Positions 1-8,322 of a stretch of DNA of 64,000 bases are shown in pieces. The DNA comes from Rhodomicrobium sp. R_RK_3. GTDB lineage: Bacteria > Pseudomonadota > Alphaproteobacteria > Rhizobiales > Rhodomicrobiaceae. The stretch lies in the NCBI RefSeq assembly GCF_002198715.1, contig NZ_MWLK01000006.1, positions 286,486 to 350,485 of the forward strand, read 5' to 3'. The notes below the pieces were generated by a model. It did no database searches and was not told the DNA's origin. It saw only the letters and a program-made list of their open reading frames with translations. A program made the translations under genes and the position numbers. Each line of letters starts with the position of its first letter. The first letter of the stretch is position 1.

Positions 1-1677
1 ACGATATAAGGATCGACGGCGCGCTTCTCGCCGGTCATGCGGCCATCCCGCTTGGACAGCAGCGTGTGGCAGAACCAATTGGCTTCGTCCTTGGCCGGAT
101 AGTCGGTGCGCAGGTGATAGAGGCCCCAGCGGCTCTCCTGGCGATAGAGCGAGGCGAAGGCCGCCATGTCGGCGCAGTCGAGGATCGAGGCCGCCTCCAG
201 CGCCCGCAGCAGCTCGTGCGCATTGCGCGCCAGCATGCGATTTTCGAGATCGTCGCGGATCTCAGCGAAGCGGGCCTGCGCCAGCTCGTATTTGCGCCGG
301 ACTTTTGGCGGCTGCAGGTAGTCGTTCACCAGCCGCCTCGTCTTGTACTCGATCTGGTTCGGCGGAATGCCGTCCTCGCGCCGGGTCGGAGCCAGCACGC
401 GCTCGCGCTCCCTGGCGATGTCCACGGGGTCGATCTCCGCGAAATCGAGCCCATACGCCTGTTCGGCTGCGTCCTCCCCGGCAATGGCGCCGTTGGTGAA
501 GGCGCCGAGCATGTAATTATGCGGCACGCTGGCCATGTCTCCAGCGGCGTAGAGGCCGGGCACCGTGGTGCGCGCGAATTCGTCGACGAAGACGCCCGAG
601 GCGCTGTGGCCCGAACAGAAGCCGATCTCGGAGATGTGCATCTCGATCATGTCGCGGCGGTAGTCGGTGCCGCGACCGGCATGGAATTCGCCGCGCGAGG
701 GTCGCTCGACCTTATGCAGGATGCTCTCGATCTCGGCGATGGTGTCCTCGTGCAGATGATTGAGTTTTAGGAAAACCGGCCCCTTGCCGGACTTCAGCTC
801 GTTGAAGAATTCCAGCATCATCTGGCCGGACCAGTAGTCGCATTCGATGAAGCGGGCGCCTTCGTTGTTGGCCGTGTAGGCGCCGAAAGGCCCCGCGACA
901 TAGGCGCAGGCCGGGCCGTTATAGTCCTTGATCAGCGGATTGATCTGAAAGCATTCGAGGTTCGCGAGCGCCGCGCCCGCATGATAGGCCATGGCATAGC
1001 CGTCGCCGGAATTGGCGGCGTTCTCGTAGGTGCCGAACAGATAGCCCGAGGCGGGCAGCCCCAGCCGCCCGGCCGCGCCCATGCACAGGATGACGGTCTT
1101 CGCCCGGATGACCAGAAACTCGGCGCTGCGCGTGTTCACCGCGATGGCGCCGGCGATGCGGCCATCCGCGCCCGTCAGCAGCCGCGTCGCCATGTAGCGG
1201 TTGGAGATCAGCAGGCGCGCCCGGCGCAACTGGCGATACAGCGCCTTCTTCACCGTGTCGCCATTGGGCATGGGCAGCACGTAGCTGCCGAGGTGATGCA
1301 CCTTCTTCACCGCGAAATCGCCGTTCTCGGTCTTGGCGAAGCGGATGCCGAAGCGGTCCAGCTCCTCGATGATGCCGTAGCAGCGCTGGGCATATTTTAG
1401 CACCGCCGCCTGGTTGACGATGCCGTCATTGGCGATGGTGATTTCCTTGGTGTACTGCTCGGGGGTCGCATGGCCGGGAATGACGGCATTGTTGAGCCCG
1501 TCCATGCCCATGGAGATGGCGCCGGAGCGCTTCACATTGGCCTTCTCCAGAAGGATGACGGTGCCGCCGGGGGTTTTTCAGCTTGGCCTTGAGCGCCGCC
1601 ATCGGGCCCGCCGTGCCGCCGCCGATCACCAGCACGTTGCAGGAAACCTCGGACAGGCCGTCGACGATCTCGTCCAT
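1..1677 (-). pseudogene. FrdA/AprA-like flavoprotein, frameshifted, 3' end beyond window
   Basis: FAD-dependent flavoprotein of the fumarate reductase/succinate dehydrogenase/adenylylsulfate reductase alpha superfamily. The N-terminus carries the dinucleotide motif VIGGGTAGPMAAL, and later segments include GAISMGMDGLNN, HHLGSYVLPMPNGD and GLYAAGDMASVPHNYMLGAF, typical of the AprA-like branch often found with sulfonate transport genes. The frame opening at 1677 breaks near codon 36: one extra base in the G5/T5 run at 1569-1578 moves it from KLKNP into PRRHRHP, while the +1 frame continues intact as GGTVILLEKANVKRSG to the left edge. One base fewer restores a single open frame, so this is either a sequencing indel or a recent inactivation. 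It is divergent from an SsuA-type binding protein, which suggests a role in sulfonate or sulfur-compound oxidation (inference). Its usual ferredoxin partner would lie left of the window. Confidence 0.75.
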
Positions 1678-2263
1678 TCGCGTCCCCTTTTCAAACTGTC
1701 TCGGCGACAGCCGTGCATGGGCAGTTTGTCCGTGAAGAAGCATCGAGATTGCGAATGTCGAGGCTCACGTTGAGCTCCTTCCTGGCCGGGAAGCCTCCAC
1801 GGCCCCACTGTTTCGCGCGGGGGCTCAAGCCGGTCGCGCAACGGTCCTCCAGTATCGAACCGGCGCCCTGCCGCGGCGAACGAAGAATATCTGCAAAGCT
1901 TATCAGTTGCGGCGCGCGGTCGATCCGTGCCGGCGGCAATCGCCTAAAAAGGGCCGGCCTGCGCACGGCAAACCGGCCCAGGCCCATAGGATTGTCTGAG
2001 CGGGAGGTTCAGAGAATGTCAATGTCCGGCAATGATCCGCCGGTGACCACCAATCAAATCAGCTAAGCAAAGCAGCCTAAGTTCTAAACACTGGGCGACG
2101 TCGTGCCGGTCGCGGGGTGATAAGCTTATGAGAACTTCTTCGTTAGCCGCCCGGATGCTCGCCCGTAAGACTCGATGAAGCGCAATCCGGAACCCTGCTG
2201 GCAAAGCCTGCCGGACTTTGCCTCGTCGCGGGACAGCGGCGTTCATCGAAAAGGAGCATCCCA
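1678..2263. promoter_or_regulatory. Divergent intergenic region of the sulfonate locus
   Basis: 586 bases between the flavoprotein and ssuA-like starts, with no convincing gene. It holds a perfect 10-base palindrome ATAAGCTTAT at 2120-2129. The 9-mer GATAAGCTT at 2119-2127 recurs on the opposite strand at 1896-1904. It also holds a minus-strand terminator-like hairpin at 1946-1979. The ssuA-like gene has a strong ribosome binding site, AAGGAG at 2251-2256. A shared operator for both promoters is an inference. Confidence 0.5.
1946..1979 (-). terminator. Intrinsic terminator-like hairpin in leader of flavoprotein gene
   Basis: Read on the minus strand, GGGCCGG (1979-1973) pairs with CCGGCCC (1957-1951) around a 15-base loop and is followed by five T (1950-1946). 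It lies about 270 bases upstream of the flavoprotein start on the same strand. It could therefore end a leader transcript, acting as an attenuator, or end an independent small RNA. No riboswitch class was recognised upstream of it. Confidence 0.4.
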
Positions 2264-3214
2264 ATGACAGGACGACTGAAGCGATTGGTGGGCGCGTTGG
2301 CGCTGGCGGGGCTTGCCGCCGGCTTCTCCCTCCCCGCGATGGCGCAGGACAAGACGATCCGCGTCGGCATCCAGAAATATGGCAAGCTGATCCTGCTGAA
2401 AAGCCGGGGGACGCTGGAGAAAAAGCTCGAGCCGTTCGGCTTCAAGGTCACCTGGACTGAGTTCCCGGCCGGACCGCAATTGCTGGAGGCCCTCAATGTC
2501 GGCGCCATCGATTTCGGCAATACCGGCGAAGCGCCGCCGATCTTCGCGCAGGCGGCCGGCGCCCCGCTCCTCTATGTCGCGCATGAGCCGCCCGCCCCGC
2601 GCGGCGAGGCGATTCTGGTGCCCAAGGACAGCCCGATCAAATCGGTCGCCGGCCTCAAGGGCAAGAAGGTGGCGCTGAACAAGGGTTCGAACGTCCATTA
2701 TCTGCTGGTCAAGGCCCTGGAAAAGGCCGGCGTCAAATATTCGGAGATCGAAACCAGCTACCTGCCCCCGGCCGACGCGCGCGCCGCATTCGAGAAAGGC
2801 GCGGTGGATGCATGGGCGATCTGGGATCCGTTCCAGGCCGCCGCCGAAGTCGCGGTCGGCGCGCGCATCCTGGCCGATGGCGAGGGCACCGTCTCGAACC
2901 ATCAGTTCTATCTCTCGTCCAAGACGTTCGCGGAAGCCAATCCGAAGATCATCGAGGCGCTGCTGGCCGAGTTGAGCGACGTCGACAAATGGGTGCAGAC
3001 CGACCCGAAGGGCGCGGCCACCCAGCTCAGCGCCTCGACCGGCATTCCGGCGCCCGTCGTCGAATTGGCGTTGGCGCGGCAGTCCTACGGCATCAAGCCG
3101 ATCGGCGACCAGGTTGTCGCCGCTCAACAGGACATCGCCGACACGTTCCACGCGCTTGGCCTGCTGCCAAAGAAGATCTCCGTGGCCGAAGTCGTCTGGA
3201 AGGCAGGCTCTTAA
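2264..3214 (+). CDS. ssuA: Aliphatic sulfonate ABC transporter substrate-binding protein (SsuA family)
   Basis: Periplasmic binding protein, 316 residues, of the SsuA/TauA/NrtA-like type. Residues 1-27 form a signal peptide ending SLPAMA before QDK. The mature part opens with IRVGIQKYGKL and contains GAIDFGNTGEAPPIFAQAAG, GLKGKKVALNKGSN and AVDAWAIWDPF, all diagnostic of sulfonate binding proteins. The start is supported by AAGGAG seven bases upstream. No permease or ATPase gene follows; a terminator and a hypothetical gene come next, so the membrane part of the transporter must lie elsewhere, perhaps left of the window beyond the divergent flavoprotein. Sulfonate specificity is a family-level assignment. 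Confidence 0.85.
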   Translation: MTGRLKRLVGALALAGLAAGFSLPAMAQDKTIRVGIQKYGKLILLKSRGTLEKKLEPFGFKVTWTEFPAGPQLLEALNVGAIDFGNTGEAPPIFAQAAGAPLLYVAHEPPAPRGEAILVPKDSPIKSVAGLKGKKVALNKGSNVHYLLVKALEKAGVKYSEIETSYLPPADARAAFEKGAVDAWAIWDPFQAAAEVAVGARILADGEGTVSNHQFYLSSKTFAEANPKIIEALLAELSDVDKWVQTDPKGAATQLSASTGIPAPVVELALARQSYGIKPIGDQVVAAQQDIADTFHALGLLPKKISVAEVVWKAGS

Positions 3215-3235
3215 TAGCCGGATAGGGGAAAAAGC

Positions 3236-3275
3236 TTGGGTGGCCGCGCGAGGGTGCGACCACCCAAACATTTTT
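3236..3275 (+). terminator. Rho-independent terminator after ssuA-like gene
   Basis: TTGGGTGG (3236-3243) pairs perfectly with CCACCCAA (3260-3267). Extra GC pairing is possible inside the loop, and TTTTT follows at 3271-3275. It sits 22 bases after the stop codon and indicates a monocistronic unit. Confidence 0.75.
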
Positions 3276-3303
3276 CAATAATTACTGCTTACGTTCGCGA
3301 TTT

Positions 3304-3341
3304 ATTTCGATATATCAAATAACGGCCCAGCTTATCGAAAT
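3304..3341. repeat. Inverted repeat upstream of hypothetical gene, possible operator
   Basis: ATTTCGATA at 3304-3312 and its exact complement TATCGAAAT at 3333-3341 are separated by 20 bases, in an AT-rich stretch about 95 bases before the start at 3436. The arms suit a dimeric regulator, but no regulator is identified. Confidence 0.35.
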
Positions 3342-3435
3342 TTATTTGTTTGATTGGGCTCATTGGCTTCGTAAATTCGTCAGATCACTGTAAGCGCGCC
3401 AGCACATAGGCACCGCGCGATAAGGGAGCTGACAC

Positions 3436-3798
3436 ATGAGACTTGAACCCCCTGTAATATCGATCCAGCGCCCGAAGCGTCTCGCGGACCGCGACAAAAG
3501 AAAGCGCCTCGACCCAATGCGCTTCGTAAAGGCCCGTAAGGCGCCGCCGCCTTCCCTGAGCCAGGCCGTTGCCGAGATCACCCGCGGTCTGCCGGTCGCG
3601 GTTGCAAGGCCATCGGGCGGCCCCGTGGCAATCCATGTCGGGGGATATCTGGTTGGGCTCGCGCTGGGGGTCGATGGACGTTTCGTATTTTTCTCGGCCG
3701 GCCACCGGACGGACGGCCTCGACCGAAACGTCTTCACCAGCCTGGCGGCAATTCGCGAGGCCGTCGGCGAGTTGGCAGGGTTTGCGGGATCAGTTTGA
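3436..3798 (+). CDS. Hypothetical protein
   Basis: A 120-residue protein that I do not recognise. The start is supported by GGGAG at 3424-3428, seven bases upstream. The first 40 residues are basic (RPKRLADRDKRKRLDP). The rest reads like a small compact domain: AVAEITRGLPVAVARP, GGPVAIHVGGYLVGLALG, then RFVFFSAGH and a final helix. There is no signal peptide or membrane segment. GC-rich third positions support coding. It stands alone between a terminator and the region downstream of tRNA-Leu. Confidence 0.55.
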   Translation: MRLEPPVISIQRPKRLADRDKRKRLDPMRFVKARKAPPPSLSQAVAEITRGLPVAVARPSGGPVAIHVGGYLVGLALGVDGRFVFFSAGHRTDGLDRNVFTSLAAIREAVGELAGFAGSV

Positions 3799-3800
3799 GA

Positions 3801-3968
3801 TCATCTTCCCCGCGCCTCGCCGGGTTGGCGGCTCTCCGCGAAGCGGGCAGCGAGCCCGAAGCTGCCCTCAACAGGCGTAATCCGCGTCTTCAGATCCTTG
3901 ACATTCTTGCCGCCCGTTTCGGCGCGTCGTCGTGGGTCTGAAGCTTGCGGAGCAATTGAGGATCTCAC
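3801..3968 (-). CDS. Possible small protein of 55 residues
   Basis: A short open frame with a GTG start at 3968. Its second half has coding-like third positions and reads KNVKDLKTRITPVEGSFGLA followed by ARFAESRQPGEARG. No ribosome binding site was established and the family is not recognised. It lies downstream of tRNA-Leu on the same strand. It could equally be the remnant of a longer gene; the rest of 3799-4059 shows nothing else. Confidence 0.22.
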   Translation of the reverse strand: MRSSIAPQASDPRRRAETGGKNVKDLKTRITPVEGSFGLAARFAESRQPGEARGR

Positions 3969-4059
3969 TGCGCGGCATTGCTGCGCTGCGAACAGTTGCT
4001 AGGCCGCCTTCACCGCCTCCGCTGTAACAGCACTCAGCGAGCACCGGCGAGAAGCCTAA

Positions 4060-4144
4060 TGGTGCGGTCGAGAGGACTCGAACCTCCACGGGTTGCCCCA
4101 CAGCGACCTCAACGCTGCGCGTCTACCAATTCCGCCACGACCGC
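4060..4144 (-). tRNA. tRNA-Leu (anticodon GAG)
   Basis: On the minus strand the 5' GCGGTCG (4144-4138) pairs with CGACCGC near the 3' end, followed by discriminator A and an encoded CCA (4062-4060). The anticodon arm CAGCG-TTGAGGT-CGCTG gives anticodon GAG. The T arm GGTTCGAGTCC and the long variable arm expected of a class II leucine tRNA are present. Confidence 0.95.
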
Positions 4145-4381
4145 ACGATATTGCGCGTGGATAGCCTCGCCCTTAAAGCTTATGGCTTGAGATTAAGGGC
4201 GACCACGGCGCGTGCGAACGTTTAGCAAAGGGGCGGTCTTATTGCAAGCGGACCCTGAGGGTCTTGTGCCGAAAATGGGCTGGAATTAGGAGGGCGGCCG
4301 CAACGTACGCGGGGCTTGATCGTCGCGGGCCGCACCATCCAACGCTTGACGAGTTCTAAGCTCGCACGAGGGAGTTTCGAT

Positions 4382-5134
4382 TTGGTAAAATTTGAAGGGT
4401 TTGGCGAAAATTTTGCGGATCGCGGTGACGATTTCCTGGCCTGGGCGACGAGCCGCGAGCCGGTGCCGTATGAGGATGCCGTCGCGGCGATGGAGCGCCG
4501 GGTGGACGCCATCCACAGGGGCGAAGAGGGGGAGTTGGTCTGGCTGCTGCAGCATCCGCCGCTCTACACCGCCGGCACCAGCGCCAAGCCCGAGGATCTG
4601 CTCGACGCCCAGGGGCTGCCCGTGTTCCAGACCGGGCGGGGCGGCCAGTTCACCTATCACGGGCCCGGCCAGCGCATCGCCTATCTGATGCTCGACCTGT
4701 CACGGCGGGGCAAGGATGTGCGCCGCTTCGTGCGCGACATCGAGCGCTGGGTGATAGACGCGCTCGGCGGCCTGGGCGTCGACGCGACCTGCCGCACGGG
4801 CCGCACCGGAATCTGGGTGCCGCGGCCGGAGAAGGGGCCGCTCGCCGAGGATAAGATCGCCGCCATCGGTATTCGCGTGCGACGCTGGGTGAGCTTCCAC
4901 GGCGTCAGCATCAATGTCGATCCGGAACTTACGCATTATGACGGCATCGTCGCCTGCGGCATCCGCGATCAGGGTGTGACAAGTTTAACGGATCTGGGAA
5001 AAAATGCGTCGATGGACGATCTCGACACCGCCCTCGCCTCCGCCTTTTCGCGCCATTTCGGCTCACGCGCGGCGCCGGATCCCGAGCTCGACCTCAATTC
5101 CCCATCTTCCCATCCCGAAAACGTCCCGCTATAA
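4382..5134 (+). CDS. lipB: Octanoyl-[ACP]:protein N-octanoyltransferase
   Basis: LipB moves octanoate from acyl carrier protein to lipoyl domains, the first step of lipoate synthesis in the cytoplasm. Family signatures are PVPYEDAVAAMERR, LVWLLQHPPLYTAGTSA, GRGGQFTYHGPGQ, KIAAIGIRV with WVSFHG, and IVACGIRDQGVTSL holding the catalytic Cys. I chose the TTG start at 4382 because GAGGGAG (4368-4374) lies seven bases upstream and the N-terminus then has the usual length (250 residues). A TTG at 4316 would add 22 residues without a ribosome binding site. The gene stands alone between tRNA-Leu and a PEP mutase-family gene. Confidence 0.93.
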   Translation: MVKFEGFGENFADRGDDFLAWATSREPVPYEDAVAAMERRVDAIHRGEEGELVWLLQHPPLYTAGTSAKPEDLLDAQGLPVFQTGRGGQFTYHGPGQRIAYLMLDLSRRGKDVRRFVRDIERWVIDALGGLGVDATCRTGRTGIWVPRPEKGPLAEDKIAAIGIRVRRWVSFHGVSINVDPELTHYDGIVACGIRDQGVTSLTDLGKNASMDDLDTALASAFSRHFGSRAAPDPELDLNSPSSHPENVPL

Positions 5135-5355
5135 AACAATGGAGGAAACTGCCGGCCGGTCTTTTCCTGCCGCTCAGTCAAATATTCGTCAAATTACCAA
5201 GCCAACCCTGCGTGTCGGGCATTTATCCTTCCATAAGAATTTGGGCAGGTGGGGCTTGACGGCCGGACCGGAGAGATGATGAGCCAGCGCGTCGGAATCT
5301 GACAGTTCGTCTGTTGCCGGGTCGCCTCTGTCATCAAGTGCGAAGCGTTACAGCG

Positions 5356-6216
5356 ATGGACCAAAGTTTACTCATGGATCAGGTCTCGGCGAGCGGCCAG
5401 AAAGACAAAATCAGACGTCTCCGCCGGCGTTTGCAACAATCCGAAACCTTCGTCATGCCGGAAGTCTGGGACGTGGCGAGTTCGCGCGTCATGGCGGATG
5501 CCGGTTTCGAATTCATCGGCACCTCCTCGACCTCGATCGGCTGGTGCCTCGGCTATACCGCCCAGGAGCGCATCGCGACGGACGATCTGCTCACCATGGC
5601 GGCACGCATCACCAAAGGTTTCGAGACTCCGGTCAACGCCGATCTCGAAGGCGCGGCGGGCCGGTCGCTGGAAGAAATCAAATATGCTGTCAACGCGGCG
5701 ATCGCGGCGGGCTGCGTCGGCATCACGCTTTCGGATGGCGGCCGCAACGGCTCGCACGGCATCCTGACCATCGAAGAGATGACCGAATGCGTGCGCGCGG
5801 TGAAGGCGGCGACGGCGGAGGCCAAGATGCCGGCCGTCATCACCATCAGCACCGAGGCGTTTCTGCTCGGGCCGAAAGTGCATTCGCCGTTCGAGACCAC
5901 GGTCGAGCGCTCGGAGGCCTATTTCGCCGCCGGCGCCGATTGCGTGATGGTCCCCGGCGTGCAGCACCTGCAAATCCTGGAGCGGCTGGCGGGCGTCGTC
6001 GACGGGCCGCTGGCGATTACCGTCGGCTACAGCCCGGCGCCGGAGATCAAGGCCTTTGCCGGAATCGGCATCGCCTGCATCACTTTCGGCGGCAGCCTGT
6101 TGCGCTCGCTGCTCGGCAATATGCGGCTGAAGGGCGAGGAGCTGCTGGCGTTCGGGCATTTCAACCATCTCGACAAAGCCATTCCCGAAGACGCGCTCGA
6201 AACGCTGCTGCGCTAA
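5356..6216 (+). CDS. Isocitrate lyase/phosphoenolpyruvate mutase family protein
   Basis: A 286-residue TIM-barrel enzyme of the ICL/PEPM superfamily, which forms or cleaves C-C or P-C bonds next to a carboxylate. Supporting segments are FVMPEVWDVASSRVMADAGF, EFIGTSSTSIGW, PVNADLEGAAG (metal-binding region) and AAGADCVMVPGVQHLQ. The characteristic Cys of true isocitrate lyases is not evident, so the substrate cannot be named; 2-methylisocitrate, oxaloacetate or carboxyphosphonoenolpyruvate-type chemistry are all possible. The ATG at 5356 is preferred over a TTG 42 bases upstream. A thiolase follows 77 bases later on the same strand and may be co-transcribed. Confidence 0.8.
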   Translation: MDQSLLMDQVSASGQKDKIRRLRRRLQQSETFVMPEVWDVASSRVMADAGFEFIGTSSTSIGWCLGYTAQERIATDDLLTMAARITKGFETPVNADLEGAAGRSLEEIKYAVNAAIAAGCVGITLSDGGRNGSHGILTIEEMTECVRAVKAATAEAKMPAVITISTEAFLLGPKVHSPFETTVERSEAYFAAGADCVMVPGVQHLQILERLAGVVDGPLAITVGYSPAPEIKAFAGIGIACITFGGSLLRSLLGNMRLKGEELLAFGHFNHLDKAIPEDALETLLR

Positions 6217-6293
6217 CCGTCCTGGCGGTTTGAATGGCGCGGCGCGTCCTGCGGCGGTACTCTGTCCTCAAATCAGGCAGGTGAGGACGTTTC

Positions 6294-7487
6294 ATGAGCG
6301 GCAGGCAGAGCGATCCCATCGTTATCGTCGGTGCGGCGCGTACCGCAATGGGCGGCTTCCAGGGCAGCTTGTCGCTCCTCACCGCGCCGCAGCTCGGCAG
6401 CGAGGCGATCAAGGCGGCGCTGGCCAAGAGCGGGCTGAAGCCCGGCGATATCAGCGAGGTGCTGATGGGCTGCGTGCTGCCCGCCGGACAGGGCCAGGCG
6501 CCCGCGCGGCAGGCGGCGCTCGGCGCGGGATTGCCGTTGTCGGTGCCCTGCTCCACCGTCAACAAGATGTGCGGCTCGGGCATGAAGACCGCCATCTCCG
6601 CTTACGAGGCGCTGCACGCACGCCCCGGCGACATCATCGTGGCGGGCGGCATGGAGAGCATGTCGAACGCGCCCTATCTGCTGCCGAAGGCGCGCGGCGG
6701 CATGCGGCTCGGCCACGGCCAGGTGCTCGACAGCATGTTCCTCGACGGCCTGGAGGACGCCTACGATAAGGGCCGCCTGATGGGCACCTTCGCCGAGGAC
6801 ACCGCCCAGCATTACCAGTTCACCCGCGCCGATCAGGACGCCTTTGCGATCACCTCGCTGGAACGCGCCAAGCGGGCCAATGAGGATGGCAGTTTTGCCG
6901 ATGAGATCGCAGCAGTGACCGTGATCTCGGGCAAGACGCAGAGCGTGGTGGAACGCGACGAGCAGCCGTTTTCGGCCAGGCCGGAGAAAATCCAACAGCT
7001 CAAGCCTGCCTTCCGCGAGGGCGGCACGGTGACGGCGGCCAATTCCAGTTCGATCTCGGACGGCGCGGCGGCTCTCGTGCTGATGCGCGAAAGCGAGGCG
7101 GAGCGGCGCGGCGTCACGCCCATCGCGCGCATCATTGCGACGGCGAGTCATGCGCAGGAACCCGCTTGGTTCACGACGGCGCCGATACAGGCGGTGCGCA
7201 AGATTTATGAGGCCACCGGCTGGCAGGCGGGCGACGCGGATCTGTATGAGATCAATGAGGCGTTCGCCGTCGTGGTGATGGCGGCGATGCGCGATCTCGG
7301 CCTGCCGCATGACGTGGTCAACGTCAATGGCGGCGCCTGCGCGCTCGGCCATCCGATCGGCGCGTCGGGCGCGCGGATCGTGGTGACGCTGCTGAATGCG
7401 CTGAAGCGTGGCGGCGGCAAACGCGGCGTCGCCGCGATCTGCATCGGCGGCGGCGAAGCGACCGCGATCGCGGTGGAGATGGTTTAG
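6294..7487 (+). CDS. Acetyl-CoA C-acetyltransferase (thiolase)
   Basis: A 397-residue thiolase that condenses two acetyl-CoA to acetoacetyl-CoA or, in reverse, cleaves 3-ketoacyl-CoA. The nucleophilic Cys93 is in VNKMCGSGMK. GGMESMSNAPYLLP, the EINEAFAV motif, the His of NVNGGACALGHPIGASGAR and the second Cys of CIGGGEA are all present. The length is typical of biosynthetic PhaA/AtoB-type enzymes. No phaB or CoA-transferase adjoins it, so the pathway (polyhydroxyalkanoate, ketone body or leucine breakdown) stays open. Co-transcription with the upstream PEP mutase-family gene is plausible. Confidence 0.9.
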   Translation: MSGRQSDPIVIVGAARTAMGGFQGSLSLLTAPQLGSEAIKAALAKSGLKPGDISEVLMGCVLPAGQGQAPARQAALGAGLPLSVPCSTVNKMCGSGMKTAISAYEALHARPGDIIVAGGMESMSNAPYLLPKARGGMRLGHGQVLDSMFLDGLEDAYDKGRLMGTFAEDTAQHYQFTRADQDAFAITSLERAKRANEDGSFADEIAAVTVISGKTQSVVERDEQPFSARPEKIQQLKPAFREGGTVTAANSSSISDGAAALVLMRESEAERRGVTPIARIIATASHAQEPAWFTTAPIQAVRKIYEATGWQAGDADLYEINEAFAVVVMAAMRDLGLPHDVVNVNGGACALGHPIGASGARIVVTLLNALKRGGGKRGVAAICIGGGEATAIAVEMV

Positions 7488-7550
7488 GGCGGTGGGTGCC
7501 GCCTCCGTCTTCTTCGCTGCCCGACCTTCTCGATTCGAATAACCTCACAT

Positions 7551-7660
7551 CCGTCGGCCCGGAGGTCAGAGCCGGGACCTACTCGCATTTCCGCTTGCAG
7601 CAGCGCTTGGGGATGCGGGATTGGTCCTGGCTCGCCCTCGCGGGCGTCCGGGACGACGAG
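7551..7660. repeat. Dispersed imperfect inverted repeat, family A copy 1
   Basis: The arms GTCGGCCCGGAGGTCAGAGC and GGCGTCCGGGACGAC enclose a central GC-rich part. It is related to copies near 19.9, 25.8, 32.4 and 63.95 kb. It lies between the convergent thiolase and NDUFA12-family genes and fills much of that 234-base gap. Confidence 0.6.
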
Positions 7661-7721
7661 ACTTAGCGGATGTCCCGTTTTGCCAGGTGAGGGGTAATGC
7701 CGACCGGCGGAGCAATGGGGC

Positions 7722-8117
7722 CTATTCAGCCCGCCAAGGCTCATAATCCGGGGCGGGTGCGCGGCGGCGACCGCTGTTCAGAATGCTGCCCGCAGGACGA
7801 TACGCCTCAGCGGTCCCGGTTCGGTTCTCCAAATGCGGCTTCTGCCAGCTTTTGGCCTGATAATCATGGCCCGGCGGCTCATCCAGGCTATAATGCAGCC
7901 AGCCATGCCATTCCGCGGGCACCTTCGAGGCTTCGGCGTCGCCATTGTAGATCACCCAGCGTCGCGGCTTGCCGGCCGGGCCAATGCCGGTCTTGTCCTC
8001 AAAATATTTATTGCCGAAGCCATCTTCGCCGATGGCGCGGCCGTGGCGCGCCGTATAGAGCCGCGTCGAAAGCGTCGCGCCGTTCCACCAGGTAAAGAGA
8101 TCGCTGAAGAGGCTCAT
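7722..8117 (-). CDS. NADH:ubiquinone oxidoreductase subunit NDUFA12 family protein
   Basis: A 131-residue homologue of the B17.2/NDUFA12 accessory subunit of complex I, which in alphaproteobacteria sits on the matrix-arm side of NADH dehydrogenase. Typical segments are LFTWWNGATLSTRLYTARHG, GEDGFGNKYFED, RRWVIYNG, EASKVPAEWHGWLHYSLDEP and KPHLENRTGT. The start at 8117 gives the usual N-terminus MSLFSDLFTWW; open frame upstream of it is not related. It is a single-gene unit, convergent with thiolase and divergent from nrdJ. The nuo operon is not in the window, which is usual for this gene. Confidence 0.93.
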   Translation of the reverse strand: MSLFSDLFTWWNGATLSTRLYTARHGRAIGEDGFGNKYFEDKTGIGPAGKPRRWVIYNGDAEASKVPAEWHGWLHYSLDEPPGHDYQAKSWQKPHLENRTGTAEAYRPAGSILNSGRRRAPAPDYEPWRAE

Positions 8118-8178
8118 ATCTATCTCGCCCACTGCTAAGTCGACGCGACTATCGCATCGGCGCCCGGCCGATGTCCAG

Positions 8179-8192
8179 ATCACTATAGTGAT
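8179..8192. promoter_or_regulatory. Perfect palindrome, possible operator
   Basis: ATCACTATAGTGAT is a 14-base perfect palindrome close to the NDUFA12-family promoter side of the intergenic region. The binding protein is unknown. It shares only the ACTATA core with NrdR boxes and no second copy at NrdR spacing was found. Confidence 0.35.
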
Positions 8193-8308
8193 GGGGTTCT
8201 TACGCTTGGCGCGGCATGCCGAGCGGAAGCGGATGGGCGCGCTTCCCGCATCCCCCTTCCGGCCCTGCGATTCGGCATCAGGCCAATACAGAATCAGCGA
8301 AATGCCCT

Positions 8309-8322
8309 GGCAAGCGCTTGCC
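8309..8322. promoter_or_regulatory. Perfect palindrome resembling a LacI-family operator
   Basis: GGCAAGCGCTTGCC has the central AAGCGCTT seen in many LacI/GalR-family operators. No LacI-type regulator or sugar gene lies in the window, so this is only a structural resemblance. Confidence 0.3.

Noticed and set aside
8179..8192. NrdR box for nrdJ
   Set aside because: Only the ACTATA core fits, the site is about 520 bases from the nrdJ start, and no second box at helical spacing is seen.
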